DNA of 64,000 nucleotides. Origin: Rhodoferax antarcticus ANT.BR (lineage in GTDB: Bacteria; Pseudomonadota; Gammaproteobacteria; Burkholderiales; Burkholderiaceae_C). Positions 41,779 to 51,762 of the stretch are shown piece after piece. Position 1 is the first letter of the stretch. Each line of letters begins with the position of its first letter. The stretch spans positions 186,001-250,000 of the forward strand of contig NZ_MSYM01000017.1 in assembly GCF_001938565.1 (NCBI RefSeq), given 5' to 3'. Made by a program: the position numbers and the translations under genes. The notes beneath the pieces were generated by a model that saw nothing but the letters and a program-made list of their open reading frames with translations, had not been told where the DNA came from and made no database searches.

Positions 41779-42630
41779 ATGCCGACCCTGCCATCGGATC
41801 TTTCCCAAAAACTCGCCAATGCGGTGGACAAAATGCCCGCGTTTCCCAAAAGCGTTGAGAAAATTCTGGAACTCACCCGAGATGTGAACTGCACCCCTAA
41901 AGACATTGTTCAGGTGATCGACAAAGATCCGGTGGTGACCGTCAAAATCCTTAAGGTGGTGAATTCAGCGTATTACAGCCTGCCCCGTCAAATCACCTCT
42001 GTGAATCACGCGGTGGTTTACCTGGGTTTTAACACCATCAAAAATTTGGCGTTGAGTATTGCTGCCATCGGCATCATGCCCAAACGTAACGCCGCTGGAT
42101 TCGATGTGGATCAGTACCTGCTGCACTCGCTGTCTACTGCTGGCATCGCCAGAAAGCTGGCGATGCAGTTGGGCGACACGGACCCGATGGACTGCTTCAT
42201 TGCCGGCTTGCTCCACGATTTTGGCAAAGTCGTCTTTGCCCAGTTTTTGCCTCAGGAGTTTCGTCAGGCCTTGGTCCTGTGCCAGTCCGATGGCTCATCT
42301 CTGCATGAGGCACTGCGAAAAATTGCAGGCGTGGACCATGCTGTGGTGGGTGGCATGCTGGTAGAAAAGTGGCGTTTTGCCCCTGATTTGATCAGTACGA
42401 TTTCGCATCAGTACAACACTGACCAGCTCGACACCGGCCTGTTTGCCTGCGTTTTCACCGCTAACCAGATCAGTAAGCAACTCGGTTTTGGTTTCGGCGG
42501 CAACCCATACATTCACCCGTTGCCTGACAAGGTGATGCAACGCATGGGTGGTACGCTTGAGGACATCATCGCCGCGTCAGACACGTGGAATGCCGCGTTT
42601 GAGGACGCAAAATCATTTGCCAAGATATGA
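41779..42630 (+). CDS. HDOD-domain protein
   Basis: HDOD domains are inactive relatives of HD phosphohydrolases and act in signalling, often with cyclic-di-GMP or stress control. The domain covers most of the 283 residues: MPAFPKSVEKILELTRD, VNSAYYSLPRQI, then GLLHDFGKVVFAQF where an HD-like pair remains. The start is ATG 41779 by similarity of the N-terminus; ATG 41743 is 12 codons upstream in frame. It ends 10 bp before the MBL-fold gene, so the two form a likely operon. Confidence 0.85.
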   Translation: MPTLPSDLSQKLANAVDKMPAFPKSVEKILELTRDVNCTPKDIVQVIDKDPVVTVKILKVVNSAYYSLPRQITSVNHAVVYLGFNTIKNLALSIAAIGIMPKRNAAGFDVDQYLLHSLSTAGIARKLAMQLGDTDPMDCFIAGLLHDFGKVVFAQFLPQEFRQALVLCQSDGSSLHEALRKIAGVDHAVVGGMLVEKWRFAPDLISTISHQYNTDQLDTGLFACVFTANQISKQLGFGFGGNPYIHPLPDKVMQRMGGTLEDIIAASDTWNAAFEDAKSFAKI

Positions 42631-42640
42631 CACACACACC

Positions 42641-43528
42641 ATGAAAGTGAAATTTTGGGGCGTTAGGGGGTCGATTGCTTCGCCAGGCCCGTCCACCGTG
42701 CGCTACGGTGGCAACACCACCTGCATTGAGGTGCGCACCGACAATAACGAGCTCATCATCATTGATGCTGGCACAGGCATATTCCCCTTGTCGCAATCCT
42801 TGCTATGCGAGTTACCGTTGACCGCTAACGTACTGATCTCCCATTCGCACTGGGATCACATTCAAGGGCTGCCGTTTTTCATCCCCAATTTCATTCCCGG
42901 CAACACCCTGCGTTTGCATGGTGCGTTTGACCCGGTATCGGGCAAAGGTGTGGAGCAAGTGATGTCGGTGCAACTGCAATACAGCTACTTTCCGGTGCGA
43001 GAGGCCGAGATGAAGGCACGCATTGAATACATCACCTTGACGCCCAACGAGAGCTTCCAGATCGGCTCAGCCACTATCACGCCATACATGATGAACCATC
43101 CGGTGATTGATTTTGGCTACCGCATCGAAGCCAACGGCAAGTCGGTCTTTTTCACTGGTGACCATGAGCCACCGCCCAACATCTACGAACCGCACGACGA
43201 TGAATACGCCGAATACCAGTCGTTTGTCGATGCGAAAACCGCTGACATCTTGCGGGCCATGGCTAACGTAGACGTGTTGATTGCCGACAGCTCGTACACC
43301 AGCGCCGAATACCCCGCCAAGAAAGGCTGGGGCCACGGCACATTCGACACCAGTATTCAATACGCCAAAGAGGCCGGTGCCAAGATGCTGTTTTGCACCC
43401 ACCATGAGCCCACCCGCAGCGACGATGCGCTGGAAAAAGTGTTCGAGCAAGTGCTACATGAGCACCCACGCCAGCCTGGTGACCCGCAATATCGGCTGGC
43501 TCGCGAAGGCGAAAGCTACGAGTTTTGA
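42641..43528 (+). CDS. MBL-fold metal-dependent hydrolase
   Basis: This 295-residue metallo-beta-lactamase-fold protein has the metal site HSHWDH at 68-73 and later ligands in FTGDHEPPP and FCTHHEP. The first line MKVKFWGVRGSIASPGP, then VRYGGNTTCIEV, is typical of a group annotated as phosphodiesterase-like or TaR3-like. The substrate is not known; a cyclic nucleotide is one possibility. The pairing with an HDOD protein 10 bp upstream hints at a signalling role (inference). Confidence 0.85.
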   Translation: MKVKFWGVRGSIASPGPSTVRYGGNTTCIEVRTDNNELIIIDAGTGIFPLSQSLLCELPLTANVLISHSHWDHIQGLPFFIPNFIPGNTLRLHGAFDPVSGKGVEQVMSVQLQYSYFPVREAEMKARIEYITLTPNESFQIGSATITPYMMNHPVIDFGYRIEANGKSVFFTGDHEPPPNIYEPHDDEYAEYQSFVDAKTADILRAMANVDVLIADSSYTSAEYPAKKGWGHGTFDTSIQYAKEAGAKMLFCTHHEPTRSDDALEKVFEQVLHEHPRQPGDPQYRLAREGESYEF

Positions 43529-43566
43529 CGCTCGGCTAGCCTCAGCTACCCAGCTTAAGCTTAGTC

Positions 43567-45033
43567 ATGAACAAGACCATCCCAGGTACACGCCATCCGC
43601 TGCACGGGGTTGATCAAACCCGGCGTATCGAGCAGACCGCTGCGCAGGCACTTCCCGCCCACACCCTAATGCAACGCGCCGGTCTTGCCGTGGCGCGTCT
43701 GGCACTGGCCATTGCGCCGCACGCGCAGCGCATCTGGATTGCCTGTGGCCCCGGCAACAACGGCGGCGATGGCCTAGAGGCCGCCATTCATCTGCAGCGC
43801 TGGGGCAAACAAGTGGTGGTGACCTGGCTGGGTCAAACTGAATCAGCCCCCGCCGACACGGTTGCAGCCCGTTTGCGGCTGCAGGATGCTGGAATATTGG
43901 TCGAATCTATGCCCAGCGGCGACTTCGATCTGTGCATTGACGCGCTGCTGGGCATTGGCAGCCAACTGCGCGAGCCGCAGGGCCTCATGGCCGATTGGAT
44001 CCGGCAGATCAACGCCAGCGGCGCGCCAATCTTGTCAGTGGACTTGCCCACCGGGCTGCATGCTGACACTGGCCAGGCCACTGCTGTGCACGTGCAGGCC
44101 AGTCATACCCTAAACCTGCTGACACTCAAGCCCGGACTTTTCACCGCCCAGGGGCGCGACGCGGCGGGTACCGTCTGGTGCGACACATTGGGGCTTGAGC
44201 TCAACGTGCTGACGGCGCTTGCGCCCACTGCTTATCTGAATGCCCAGCCGATCAAGACGCGCCGGCCACATGCCTCCCACAAAGGCAGTTATGGCGACGT
44301 GGCGGTGATTGGTGGCGCACACGGCATGACGGGTGCTGCTCTGCTGGCAGCTGGTGCCGCGCTGTACGCCGGTACAGGCCGGGTTTTTGTGGGTTTGCTC
44401 AATGACCAATCCGTGACAGTTGATGTGCGCCACCCAGAGCTGATGTTCCGACCAATCCAATCGCTGGACTTCTCCGCCATGACGGTCGTTTGTGGCTGCG
44501 GCGGTGGGCAGGCGGTGCAGCCCGTTTTGTGTGACGTTTTGTCCTCACCAGCCCCCGTTGTGCTTGATGCAGATGCTTTAAATGTCATAGCAACCGACAA
44601 TGTTTTACAGACCGAATTGCTCGCCCGATGCGCCCGCCAGGCCGTGACGGTACTAACGCCGCACCCTCTCGAGGCTGCGCGCTTACTCGGCCAGACCGCG
44701 CAACAGGTGCAAAGCGATCGCCTGACCGCCGCCCAAACTCTGGCGCAGCGTTTTGCCTGTACCGTGGTGCTAAAGGGCTCAGGCAGCATCATTGCCAGCC
44801 CGGATCACCTACCGGTGATCAACCCCACCGGCAATGGCCGCCTGGCCAGCGCTGGCACCGGCGATGTGCTGGCGGGCATGGTGGGTGCGGAACTGGCAGC
44901 AGGCAAGACCGGGTTCGAAGCAGCTTGCCGGGCGGTTTATCGGCATGGTGCGTTGGCAGACACCTGGCCGCCGGGGGCGCCGCTAACCGCGCAACTGCTG
45001 GTCCTTGGCGGCTGTGACACCGCTTGCCGCTGA
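43567..45033 (+). CDS. nnr: Bifunctional NAD(P)H-hydrate epimerase / ADP-dependent dehydratase
   Basis: It repairs hydrated NAD(P)H: an N-terminal YjeF epimerase (about 1-210, with GPGNNGGDGLEAA) and a C-terminal ribokinase-like dehydratase (about 225-485, with NPTGNGRLASAGTGDVLAG). The 488-residue fused form is common in proteobacteria. It lies 38 bp after the MBL-fold gene. Confidence 0.93.
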   Translation: MNKTIPGTRHPLHGVDQTRRIEQTAAQALPAHTLMQRAGLAVARLALAIAPHAQRIWIACGPGNNGGDGLEAAIHLQRWGKQVVVTWLGQTESAPADTVAARLRLQDAGILVESMPSGDFDLCIDALLGIGSQLREPQGLMADWIRQINASGAPILSVDLPTGLHADTGQATAVHVQASHTLNLLTLKPGLFTAQGRDAAGTVWCDTLGLELNVLTALAPTAYLNAQPIKTRRPHASHKGSYGDVAVIGGAHGMTGAALLAAGAALYAGTGRVFVGLLNDQSVTVDVRHPELMFRPIQSLDFSAMTVVCGCGGGQAVQPVLCDVLSSPAPVVLDADALNVIATDNVLQTELLARCARQAVTVLTPHPLEAARLLGQTAQQVQSDRLTAAQTLAQRFACTVVLKGSGSIIASPDHLPVINPTGNGRLASAGTGDVLAGMVGAELAAGKTGFEAACRAVYRHGALADTWPPGAPLTAQLLVLGGCDTACR

Positions 45034-45080
45034 CGTCAGCGCGCAGCACAAAACGCCAGAAGCGCTGCTTGCGCTCAGTT

Positions 45081-45148
45081 AGAAACTATTATTAATGTAG
45101 CTACTAGCGCTTTATCTATAAGGGCTAGAGGCCTATTTCTTATATAAA
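45081..45148 (+). repeat. Dispersed repeat A, reference copy
   Basis: It reads TGTAGCTACTAGCGCTTTA, then TATAAGGGCTAGAGGCC, then TATTTCTTATATAAA. It fills the gap between the convergent nnr and SDR genes and is the most complete copy in the window. Confidence 0.85.
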
Positions 45149-45916
45149 CTAGCCACGCCCGGCAAACGGCATCTGGGTCGCCATTACGGTGTGGAACATC
45201 ACATTGGCACTCAGCGGCAGATTGGCCATGTACAGCACGGACTGCCCAACGATGGCCACGTCCATCACCGCCTCCACGGCAATCTGCCCGCTGGCTTGCA
45301 AGATGCCTGCTTGCATCTTCTGCGTCATCTCGGTAGCGGCGTTGCCAATATCGATCTGCCCCACGGCAATGTTGTACTTGCGGCCATCGAGCGAGGCAGA
45401 TTTGGTCAGGCCAGTCACCGCATGCTTGGTCGAGGTATAAGGCGCCGAGTTGGGCCGCGGTGTGGTGGCTGAAATCGAGCCATTGTTGATGATGCGCCCG
45501 CCCCGTGGCGTCTGTGCCTTCATCGCCCGAAATGCCTGGCGCAGGCACAAAAACATGCCAGTCAGGTTCACATTCACCACGTCTTGCCACTGGCCGAGCG
45601 TCAGGTCTTCCAGCAACACGCCTGGCGCGCTGGTGCCTGCATTGTTGAAAAGCAAGTCAACCCGGCCGAAAGCGCGCACCGCCGCATCGAACAGCGCTAT
45701 TACCGACGCTTCATCTGATACATCGGTCACCACGACCAAGGCTCGCTCAGCCGCGCCGCTCAACGCAGCCACTTCTAGTAGCGCCTGCTCGCGCCGCCCG
45801 GCCAAGACCACCTGGTAGCCCGCTTGCAGCAAGGTAAGCGCTGCCGCTTTGCCAATACCAGAACCCGCGCCGGTGACGATGGCCACAATGGATCTTTGGT
45901 TCATATGAACTTTCAT
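45149..45916 (-). CDS. Short-chain dehydrogenase/reductase
   Basis: This 255-residue Rossmann enzyme has the cofactor loop TGAGSGIG at 15-22, NNAG at 91-94, and the catalytic S147, Y160 and K164. The R41-R42 after the second strand suggests NADP(H) preference (inference). The substrate is unknown. ATG 45904 is an alternative start. It is the only gene between two repeat A copies. Confidence 0.85.
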   Translation of the reverse strand: MKVHMNQRSIVAIVTGAGSGIGKAAALTLLQAGYQVVLAGRREQALLEVAALSGAAERALVVVTDVSDEASVIALFDAAVRAFGRVDLLFNNAGTSAPGVLLEDLTLGQWQDVVNVNLTGMFLCLRQAFRAMKAQTPRGGRIINNGSISATTPRPNSAPYTSTKHAVTGLTKSASLDGRKYNIAVGQIDIGNAATEMTQKMQAGILQASGQIAVEAVMDVAIVGQSVLYMANLPLSANVMFHTVMATQMPFAGRG

Positions 45917-45986
45917 TGAAGGATAAGCCAACCCAAAAGATGAAAAGCAGCGTCAATGCGTTCGCAATGATGGCTGCCTTCAACTT

Positions 45987-46037
45987 TAATTTTTATAGCA
46001 CTATCCCCTTTATCAATAAGGTCTATCGCCTTTTTTT
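45987..46037 (+). repeat. Dispersed repeat A between the SDR gene and rnr
   Basis: It reads TTTATAGCACTATCCCCTTT, then ATCAATAAGGTCTATCGCC and a T-run that enters the rnr stop region. It is a diverged copy. Confidence 0.5.
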
Positions 46038-48296
46038 ACCACTTTTTTCCTTGGGCTTAGTTGCAGCAGGCGTGCGCCGTGAAGACTTGCCACCGGGTGC
46101 GGCAGGCTTCGGCGCGCGCGCCAGTGGCTCAGATATCTTGTGGCTGCGTCGCCCGGGTGGCAGGGCGTCTGAATCTGCATCAAAACCCGCCGACTGGTCA
46201 TCTTCACGCAGAGACTCTTTGTCTTTGACAGGCCGAGGCGAAAGCGCTTCACCCTCTTGCACCAGCCGAAAATCAATACGCCGCCCGTCCAGGTCAACGC
46301 GGCTGACCTGCACGCGCACCCGGCTACCCAGCGCATAGCGAATGCCGGTGCGCTCGCCGCGCAGTTCTTGGCGTACCTCGTCAAAACGGAAATACTCGCC
46401 GCCCAGTTCGGTGATGTGCACCAGGCCTTCCACGTACATCGCGTCCAGCGTGATGAACAAGCCAAAACTGGTGACCGAACTGACCACGCCAGAGAACTCT
46501 TCACCGAGATGCTCGCGCATGTACTTGCACTTGAGCCAGGCCTCCACGTCGCGGCTGGCTTCGTCGGCGCGGCGCTCGTTGGCACTGCAATGCAGTCCGG
46601 CCGACTGCCAGGCCAACATGTCAGCACTGAGTTTGCGCGGCTTCTGGCCAGGCTCAGCCACCTTGGCGGCCAGATTCTTCTCCAACCGTTTTGACAGCTT
46701 GGCATGCGCCTCACCCGGTGTGGGCAACACCGGCAAGACATATTTGGTTTTGGCCAGAATTGCCTTGATGACCCGATGCACCAGTAAATCGGGGTAGCGC
46801 CGGATCGGGCTGGTGAAGTGGGTGTAAGCCTCAAACGCCAGACCAAAGTGGCCGTTGTTCACCGGGGTGTACATCGCCTGCTGCATGGCGCGTAGCAGCA
46901 TCATGTGGATTTGGGCAGCGTCCGGGCGCTCTTTGGTAGCGTTGGCGATGGCCTGAAAGTCGCCTGGAGACGGGTTATCGCTGATGCTCAGACCAACGCC
47001 AGTCACCTTCAGGTAGTTGCGCAGCACCTCGATTTTTTCTGGCGTAGGGCCTTCGTGCACACGGTACAGGCCCGCATGCTTGCTTTGGGCAATGAAGTCG
47101 GCGCTGCACACGTTGGCCGCCAGCATGGCTTCTTCAATCAGCTTGTGGGCATCGTTGCGGGTGCGCGGCACAATTTTTTCGATGTGCCCAGCTTCGTCGC
47201 AAACAATCTGTGTCTCGACCGTCTCAAAATCCACTGCACCCCGGCGCGCGCGGGATTTGAGCAGGGCGTGGTACACGTCGTGCAGGTTGATCAAATCGTC
47301 AATGCGCTCCTTGCGTTTGAGCGCCTCCGGGCCACGCGTGTTGGCCAAAATAGCCGCCACTTCGGTGTAAGTGAAGCGCGCGTGGCTGAACATCACGGCC
47401 GGGTAGAACTGGTAGGCCGAGACCTCGCCGTCCTCTGACACCAGCATGTCGCAGACCATGCACAGGCGCTCTACATCGGGGTTCAGTGAACACAAGCCGT
47501 TGGAAAGCTTCTCGGGCAGCATCGGGATGACGCGGCGCGGGAAATACACACTGGTGGCGCGGTCATACGCGTCCACGTCGATCGCTGAACCGTTTTCCAC
47601 GTAGTTGCTCACATCGGCAATGGCCACCAGCAAGCGCCAGCCAGATGTAGCCGCCCTGCCCTTACCGATCTTGGTGGGTTCGCAATAGACGGCATCGTCA
47701 AAGTCACGCGCGTCTTCGCCGTCGATGGTGACCAGCGGCACATCGGTCAGGTCCACGCGTTGGCGCTTGTCTTGCGGGCGAACTTGGTCGGGCAAGGTGC
47801 GCGATTGGGCAATACACGCCTCAGAAAACTCGTGCGGCACGCTGTACTTGCGCACCGCGATCTCAATCTCCATGCCGGGGTCGTCAATTTCGCCAAGCAC
47901 TTCTTTGACGCGACCGATCGGTTGACCAAACAGTGATGGCGGCTCGGTGAGTTCCACTACCACCACCTGACCGGCCCGCGCTGCGCCTGTGGCGGCTTTA
48001 GGGATCATGATGTCCTGGCCATAACGCTTGTCTTCAGGCGCCACGATCCAGATGCCGCTCTCGTGCAGCAGGCGGCCAATAATGACTTGGCTGCCGCGCT
48101 CGACAATCTCCAGCACCCGACCTTCGGGCCTGCCCTTGCGGTCGCTGCGCACGACGCGTACTTTGACGCGATCCTTGTGCAGCACGGCGCGCATTTCGTT
48201 GGGCGGCAGATAGATATCTGACTCGCCATCGTCGCGAATAACGAAGCCATGGCCATCACGATGACCTTGAACAACTCCTTCAACTTCTTCCAGCAA
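46023..48296 (-). CDS. rnr: Ribonuclease R
   Basis: This processive 3'-5' exonuclease degrades structured RNA and works in trans-translation. The product has cold-shock domains (VEGVVQGHRDGHGF and the following), the RNB domain with DGEDARDFDDAVYCEP, an S1 domain and a basic Lys/Arg-rich tail. The N-terminal winged-helix of about 80 residues seen in E. coli and Burkholderia is absent. The start is uncertain: the frame is open to 48374 but that part is tRNA-Leu on the other strand. TTG 48296 is the first usual start below it. Confidence 0.88.
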   Translation of the reverse strand: MLEEVEGVVQGHRDGHGFVIRDDGESDIYLPPNEMRAVLHKDRVKVRVVRSDRKGRPEGRVLEIVERGSQVIIGRLLHESGIWIVAPEDKRYGQDIMIPKAATGAARAGQVVVVELTEPPSLFGQPIGRVKEVLGEIDDPGMEIEIAVRKYSVPHEFSEACIAQSRTLPDQVRPQDKRQRVDLTDVPLVTIDGEDARDFDDAVYCEPTKIGKGRAATSGWRLLVAIADVSNYVENGSAIDVDAYDRATSVYFPRRVIPMLPEKLSNGLCSLNPDVERLCMVCDMLVSEDGEVSAYQFYPAVMFSHARFTYTEVAAILANTRGPEALKRKERIDDLINLHDVYHALLKSRARRGAVDFETVETQIVCDEAGHIEKIVPRTRNDAHKLIEEAMLAANVCSADFIAQSKHAGLYRVHEGPTPEKIEVLRNYLKVTGVGLSISDNPSPGDFQAIANATKERPDAAQIHMMLLRAMQQAMYTPVNNGHFGLAFEAYTHFTSPIRRYPDLLVHRVIKAILAKTKYVLPVLPTPGEAHAKLSKRLEKNLAAKVAEPGQKPRKLSADMLAWQSAGLHCSANERRADEASRDVEAWLKCKYMREHLGEEFSGVVSSVTSFGLFITLDAMYVEGLVHITELGGEYFRFDEVRQELRGERTGIRYALGSRVRVQVSRVDLDGRRIDFRLVQEGEALSPRPVKDKESLREDDQSAGFDADSDALPPGRRSHKISEPLARAPKPAAPGGKSSRRTPAATKPKEKSGKKRR

Positions 48297-48319
48297 GGCG
48301 CTGGTTTGCTTAATATTTT

Positions 48320-48328
48320 TGATATACT
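48320..48328 (+). promoter_or_regulatory. Extended -10 promoter of tRNA-Leu
   Basis: TGATATACT is an extended -10 box ending 19 bp before the tRNA 5' end. It lies over the 5' region of the divergent rnr gene. Confidence 0.5.
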
Positions 48329-48346
48329 GCCTTTCTTTCCTGAAAT

Positions 48347-48431
<85 letters not shown>

Positions 48432-48483
48432 ATATAAATGAAATTGGGTTGTTTTTAATACCAACAACCCGATGGTTTTGAAT

Positions 48484-48515
48484 AAAAGGCCGCTGTGACA
48501 ACAGTGGCCTTTTTG
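48484..48515 (+). terminator. Terminator after tRNA-Leu, also facing rimO
   Basis: AAAAGGCCGCTGT and ACAGTGGCCTTTT form a 13-bp stem (one G-T pair) with a GACA loop and a T-run. It sits between the convergent tRNA-Leu and rimO and can serve both. Confidence 0.8.
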
Positions 48516-48542
48516 TTTGGGAAAAGGCTGTCAACGTGTGCG

Positions 48543-49952
48543 TCAAAACGGTTGGGCAACGAGGTCGTGGCCTTGAGCCTGAACAATTCTCGCCTTGGTG
48601 AATTCGCCCACCTTGAGTGTTTTGCTGATTTTCTCGGGTGCCAACAAGCGCACCACACCATCAATCTCAGGCGCATCCGCATAAGAGCGGCCCAAGCCAC
48701 CTTTTTTACCGAGGCCCGGCGCCTGGTCCACCAGAATCTGCAGGGTGGCACCCACTTGCTGCTGGAGTTTGGCGGCGGACAATTCCTCGGCAACTGCCAT
48801 GAACGCGGCACGACGCTCTTCACGCACCGCCGCGGGCAACATGCCTGGCAAATCGTTGGCAGCAGCGCCTTTGACAGGGCTGTACGCAAAACAACCGGCG
48901 CGGTCAATTTTTGCTGCCCGCATGAAATTCAGCAGATGCGCAAACTCGTCTTCCGTCTCGCCCGGAAAACCCGCAATGAAAGTGCTGCGAATGACGATAT
49001 CGGGGCAGGCCTCGCGCCAGCGCTGGATCCGCTCGAGATTTTTTTCGCCACTGGCGGGGCGTTTCATGCGTTTGAGCACGTCCGGGTGGCTGTGTTGAAA
49101 CGGTACGTCCAGATACGGCAACACCAGACCAGAAGCCATCAGTGGCAGGATGTCGTCCACGCTCGGGTACGGGTACACATAGTGCAAACGCACCCAGGCA
49201 CCATAAGTTTGCGCCATCTCGCCCAGCGTTTGCGTCAGCTCAAACAGCCGTGTCTTGATCGGCTTGCCATTCCAGAACCCGGTGCGGTACTGCACATCCA
49301 CCCCATAGGCCGAGGTATCTTGGCTGATTACCAGTAACTCTTTAACGCCGCCTTCAAACAGTGCCTGCGCTTCTTTGAGCACATCGCCAATCGGCCTTGA
49401 CACCAGATCGCCCCGCATGGAGGGAATGATGCAAAAGGTGCAGCGGTGGTTGCAACCTTCGCTGATCTTGATGTAGGCGTAATGCCTGGGTGTCAGTTTG
49501 ATGCCCGCGCTGCCAAACGCATTGGGTACTAGGTCCATGAAGGGGTCATGTGGCTTGGGCAGGTGCGCGTGCACGGCGTCCATCACTTCCTGGGTGGCTT
49601 GCGGGCCGGTCACGGCCAGCACGCTGGGGTGCATCTGGCGCACCAGGTTACCGCCTGCATCACCTGTCTGGGCACCCAGGCAGCCGGTCACGATGACCTT
49701 GCCGTTTTCAGCCAACGCTTCGCCGATGGTGTCCAGGCTTTCCTTGACGGCGTCGTCAATGAAGCCACAGGTGTTGACGATCACCAGATCAGCGCCTTGA
49801 AAGGTCTTGACGGTTTGGTACCCCTCTGCGCTGAGTCGCGTCAGAATCAACTCGGAGTCAGTCAGTGCCTTCGCACAACCCAGGCTGACGAAACCAACTT
49901 TGGGCGCTTGCGCCCCACTCGAAGTCACACTATTCATGCGTTGATTGTTCAA
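48543..49952 (-). CDS. rimO: Ribosomal protein S12 methylthiotransferase
   Basis: It adds a methylthio group to an aspartate of S12 using two [4Fe-4S] clusters. The 469-residue protein has C26, C62 and C91 for the first cluster, and radical-SAM C167, C171, C174 ([10 protein letters not shown]). A TRAM domain ends it. ATG 49937 is an alternative, five codons in. It begins 3 bp after phaR ends. Confidence 0.95.
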   Translation of the reverse strand: MNNQRMNSVTSSGAQAPKVGFVSLGCAKALTDSELILTRLSAEGYQTVKTFQGADLVIVNTCGFIDDAVKESLDTIGEALAENGKVIVTGCLGAQTGDAGGNLVRQMHPSVLAVTGPQATQEVMDAVHAHLPKPHDPFMDLVPNAFGSAGIKLTPRHYAYIKISEGCNHRCTFCIIPSMRGDLVSRPIGDVLKEAQALFEGGVKELLVISQDTSAYGVDVQYRTGFWNGKPIKTRLFELTQTLGEMAQTYGAWVRLHYVYPYPSVDDILPLMASGLVLPYLDVPFQHSHPDVLKRMKRPASGEKNLERIQRWREACPDIVIRSTFIAGFPGETEDEFAHLLNFMRAAKIDRAGCFAYSPVKGAAANDLPGMLPAAVREERRAAFMAVAEELSAAKLQQQVGATLQILVDQAPGLGKKGGLGRSYADAPEIDGVVRLLAPEKISKTLKVGEFTKARIVQAQGHDLVAQPF

Positions 49953-49955
49953 ATA

Positions 49956-50495
49956 TCAGGGACTGCTTTTGATGCCAAACGCGCCCAACAACTGCCCGGT
50001 TTGCTTTTGCATCTGCTCTTGCATTTGCGCCAGCATGGTTTTCGACTGTTCCAGGCTGCCGCCCATCATGGCTTGCAGAACCGGTGGCTGCAAAGACAAA
50101 TACTGCGTCCACATTTCAGGGGTAAAACCCTTGGACTGTTCTGCAAAGCGCGTCTGCACGTCGATCACCGACTGAATATTTTTTTCCAGATAACCGCCCA
50201 ACATGCCCTGCATGGCGTTGCCATAAAAGCGAATCAAACTCTCAAGCACCGGCGCGGTAAACATCGGTGAACCGCTGGCTTCTGCTTCCAGAATAATCTG
50301 CAACAAAATGCTGCGGGTGATGTTTTCGCCAGTTTTGACGTCCAGCACTTCAAACGGCTCATGCTTCATCACCAGCGTTTTCACTTCAGACAGCGTGATA
50401 TAGCTGGAAGTCACCGTGTCATAGAGACGCCGGTTAGGATATTTTTTGATGATGCGCTGTGGTTCTGGCGCCTGCGCTGCGGTGGCGTTATTCAT
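49956..50495 (-). CDS. phaR: Polyhydroxyalkanoate synthesis repressor
   Basis: It represses phasin genes and binds PHB granules. The 179-residue protein has the DNA-binding N-terminal domain (IIKKYPNRRLYDTVTSSYIT at about 15-34) and the PHB-accumulation domains, and ends in a glutamine/methionine-rich tail (MLAQMQEQMQKQTGQL). It shows that the organism is likely to store PHB; no PHB genes are in the window. Confidence 0.95.
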   Translation of the reverse strand: MNNATAAQAPEPQRIIKKYPNRRLYDTVTSSYITLSEVKTLVMKHEPFEVLDVKTGENITRSILLQIILEAEASGSPMFTAPVLESLIRFYGNAMQGMLGGYLEKNIQSVIDVQTRFAEQSKGFTPEMWTQYLSLQPPVLQAMMGGSLEQSKTMLAQMQEQMQKQTGQLLGAFGIKSSP

Positions 50496-50702
50496 GGGTC
50501 ATCCTGGGGGCTGGGCTAGAGCAAGGTTAAATCACTTGGGACTGATATCGTTTTAAAGACCAACCATGGACCAGACGTCAAGATTTACCCCTGTCTGCAT
50601 CCCGTTACACGCACGACGAGCGCCAGTTGAACCAGATAAACAAAAATACTAGGATTACGTCAAGGTTTGTTGACTCTGAATCTGGTCACATTCAGAAAAC
50701 CT

Positions 50703-50779
50703 TGGTAGGCGCGATTGGACTCGAACCAACGACCCCCACCATGTCAAGGTGGTGCTCTAACCAGCTGAGCTACGCGCCT
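50703..50779 (-). tRNA. tRNA-Val (anticodon GAC)
   Basis: This 77-nt cloverleaf has acceptor AGGCGCG/CGCGCCT, anticodon loop TTGACAT, T arm with GGTTCGAGTCC, and encoded CCA. It is read on the minus strand. Confidence 0.96.
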
Positions 50780-50869
50780 GAGGAAATCAGGAAAACCGCA
50801 AGTATAGCGTCAATATTTTGCACAACTGCCACGTATTGCCAGATTTTTCTGTCTCTACTCGCTTCATAA

Positions 50870-50891
50870 TTGACGTTTACGTTAACGTCAA
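50870..50891 (+). promoter_or_regulatory. Palindromic operator upstream of the SDR gene
   Basis: Half-sites TTGACGTT and AACGTCAA flank the centre TACGTT, giving a 22-bp near-perfect palindrome 23 bp before the start codon. It resembles the motif of LiuR, the MerR-type repressor of branched-chain amino-acid breakdown genes in proteobacteria (from memory). Confidence 0.6.
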
Positions 50892-50913
50892 CGATTTTTT
50901 TGGAGACTTTCAC

Positions 50914-51672
50914 ATGGATATCGCAGGCAAGGTTTTTATTGTGACTGGTGGCGCATCGGGTCTGGGCGAAGGCACGGCCCGTGCGCTCGCGGCCAAGTGC
51001 GCCACTGTGGTGATCGCTGACATGCAAACAGAAAAAGGGCAAGCCGTGGCCAGCGAGATTGGTGGCGCGTTTGTCAAATGCGATGTTAGCAACGAGGCAG
51101 ATGCGCAGGCGGTGGTGGCCCAAGCCACCGCGCTGGGCAAGTTGATGGGGCTGGTGAACTGCGCCGGCATTGCGCCTGCCGAAAAAACTATTGGCAAGAA
51201 CGGCCCGCACACGCTGGCGGGCTTTCAGAAATGCATCACCGTGAACCTGATCGGCAGCTTCAACATGATTCGTCTGTGTGCCGATGCGATGAGTAAAAAC
51301 GAACCCGAGGCCACAGGCGAGCGTGGGGTGCTGATCTCTACCGCCTCAATCGCTGCCTATGACGGCCAAATGGGGCAAGCTGCCTACGCCGCGTCCAAAG
51401 GCGGCATTGTGGGTATGACGCTGCCGATTGCCCGCGATCTGGCGCGCAACGGCATCCGCAACATGACGATTGCCCCGGGTATTTTCGGCACGCCCATGTT
51501 GTTTGGCATGCCGCAAGAGGTGCAGGACGCGCTGGCCGCCAACGTGCCCTTCCCCTCCCGCCTGGGCACGCCGCAGGACTATGCCAAGCTTGCAGTCCAT
51601 ATTTTCGAGAACGACATGCTCAATGGCGAGGTGATCCGTCTGGACGGTGCCATCCGCCTGGCGCCGCGTTAA
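50914..51672 (+). CDS. 3-hydroxyacyl-CoA dehydrogenase, SDR type (HSD17B10-like)
   Basis: This 252-residue SDR has TGGASGLG at 11-18, D36 after the second strand (NAD preference), S145, Y158 and K162. The sequence closely follows type-2 3-hydroxyacyl-CoA / 2-methyl-3-hydroxybutyryl-CoA dehydrogenases used in isoleucine and fatty-acid breakdown ([17 protein letters not shown], then [10 protein letters not shown]). ATG 50914 has GGAG eight bases upstream. The operator upstream fits the same pathway. Confidence 0.88.
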   Translation: MDIAGKVFIVTGGASGLGEGTARALAAKCATVVIADMQTEKGQAVASEIGGAFVKCDVSNEADAQAVVAQATALGKLMGLVNCAGIAPAEKTIGKNGPHTLAGFQKCITVNLIGSFNMIRLCADAMSKNEPEATGERGVLISTASIAAYDGQMGQAAYAASKGGIVGMTLPIARDLARNGIRNMTIAPGIFGTPMLFGMPQEVQDALAANVPFPSRLGTPQDYAKLAVHIFENDMLNGEVIRLDGAIRLAPR

Positions 51673-51762
51673 GCGCTTGGGGCGGCGGTCAGCGCCGCCA
51701 GCGGTTGACCACCCAACCGTGCGCTCTGGTCAGCGAGAAACGGGCATTCCTACAATCGAGCC

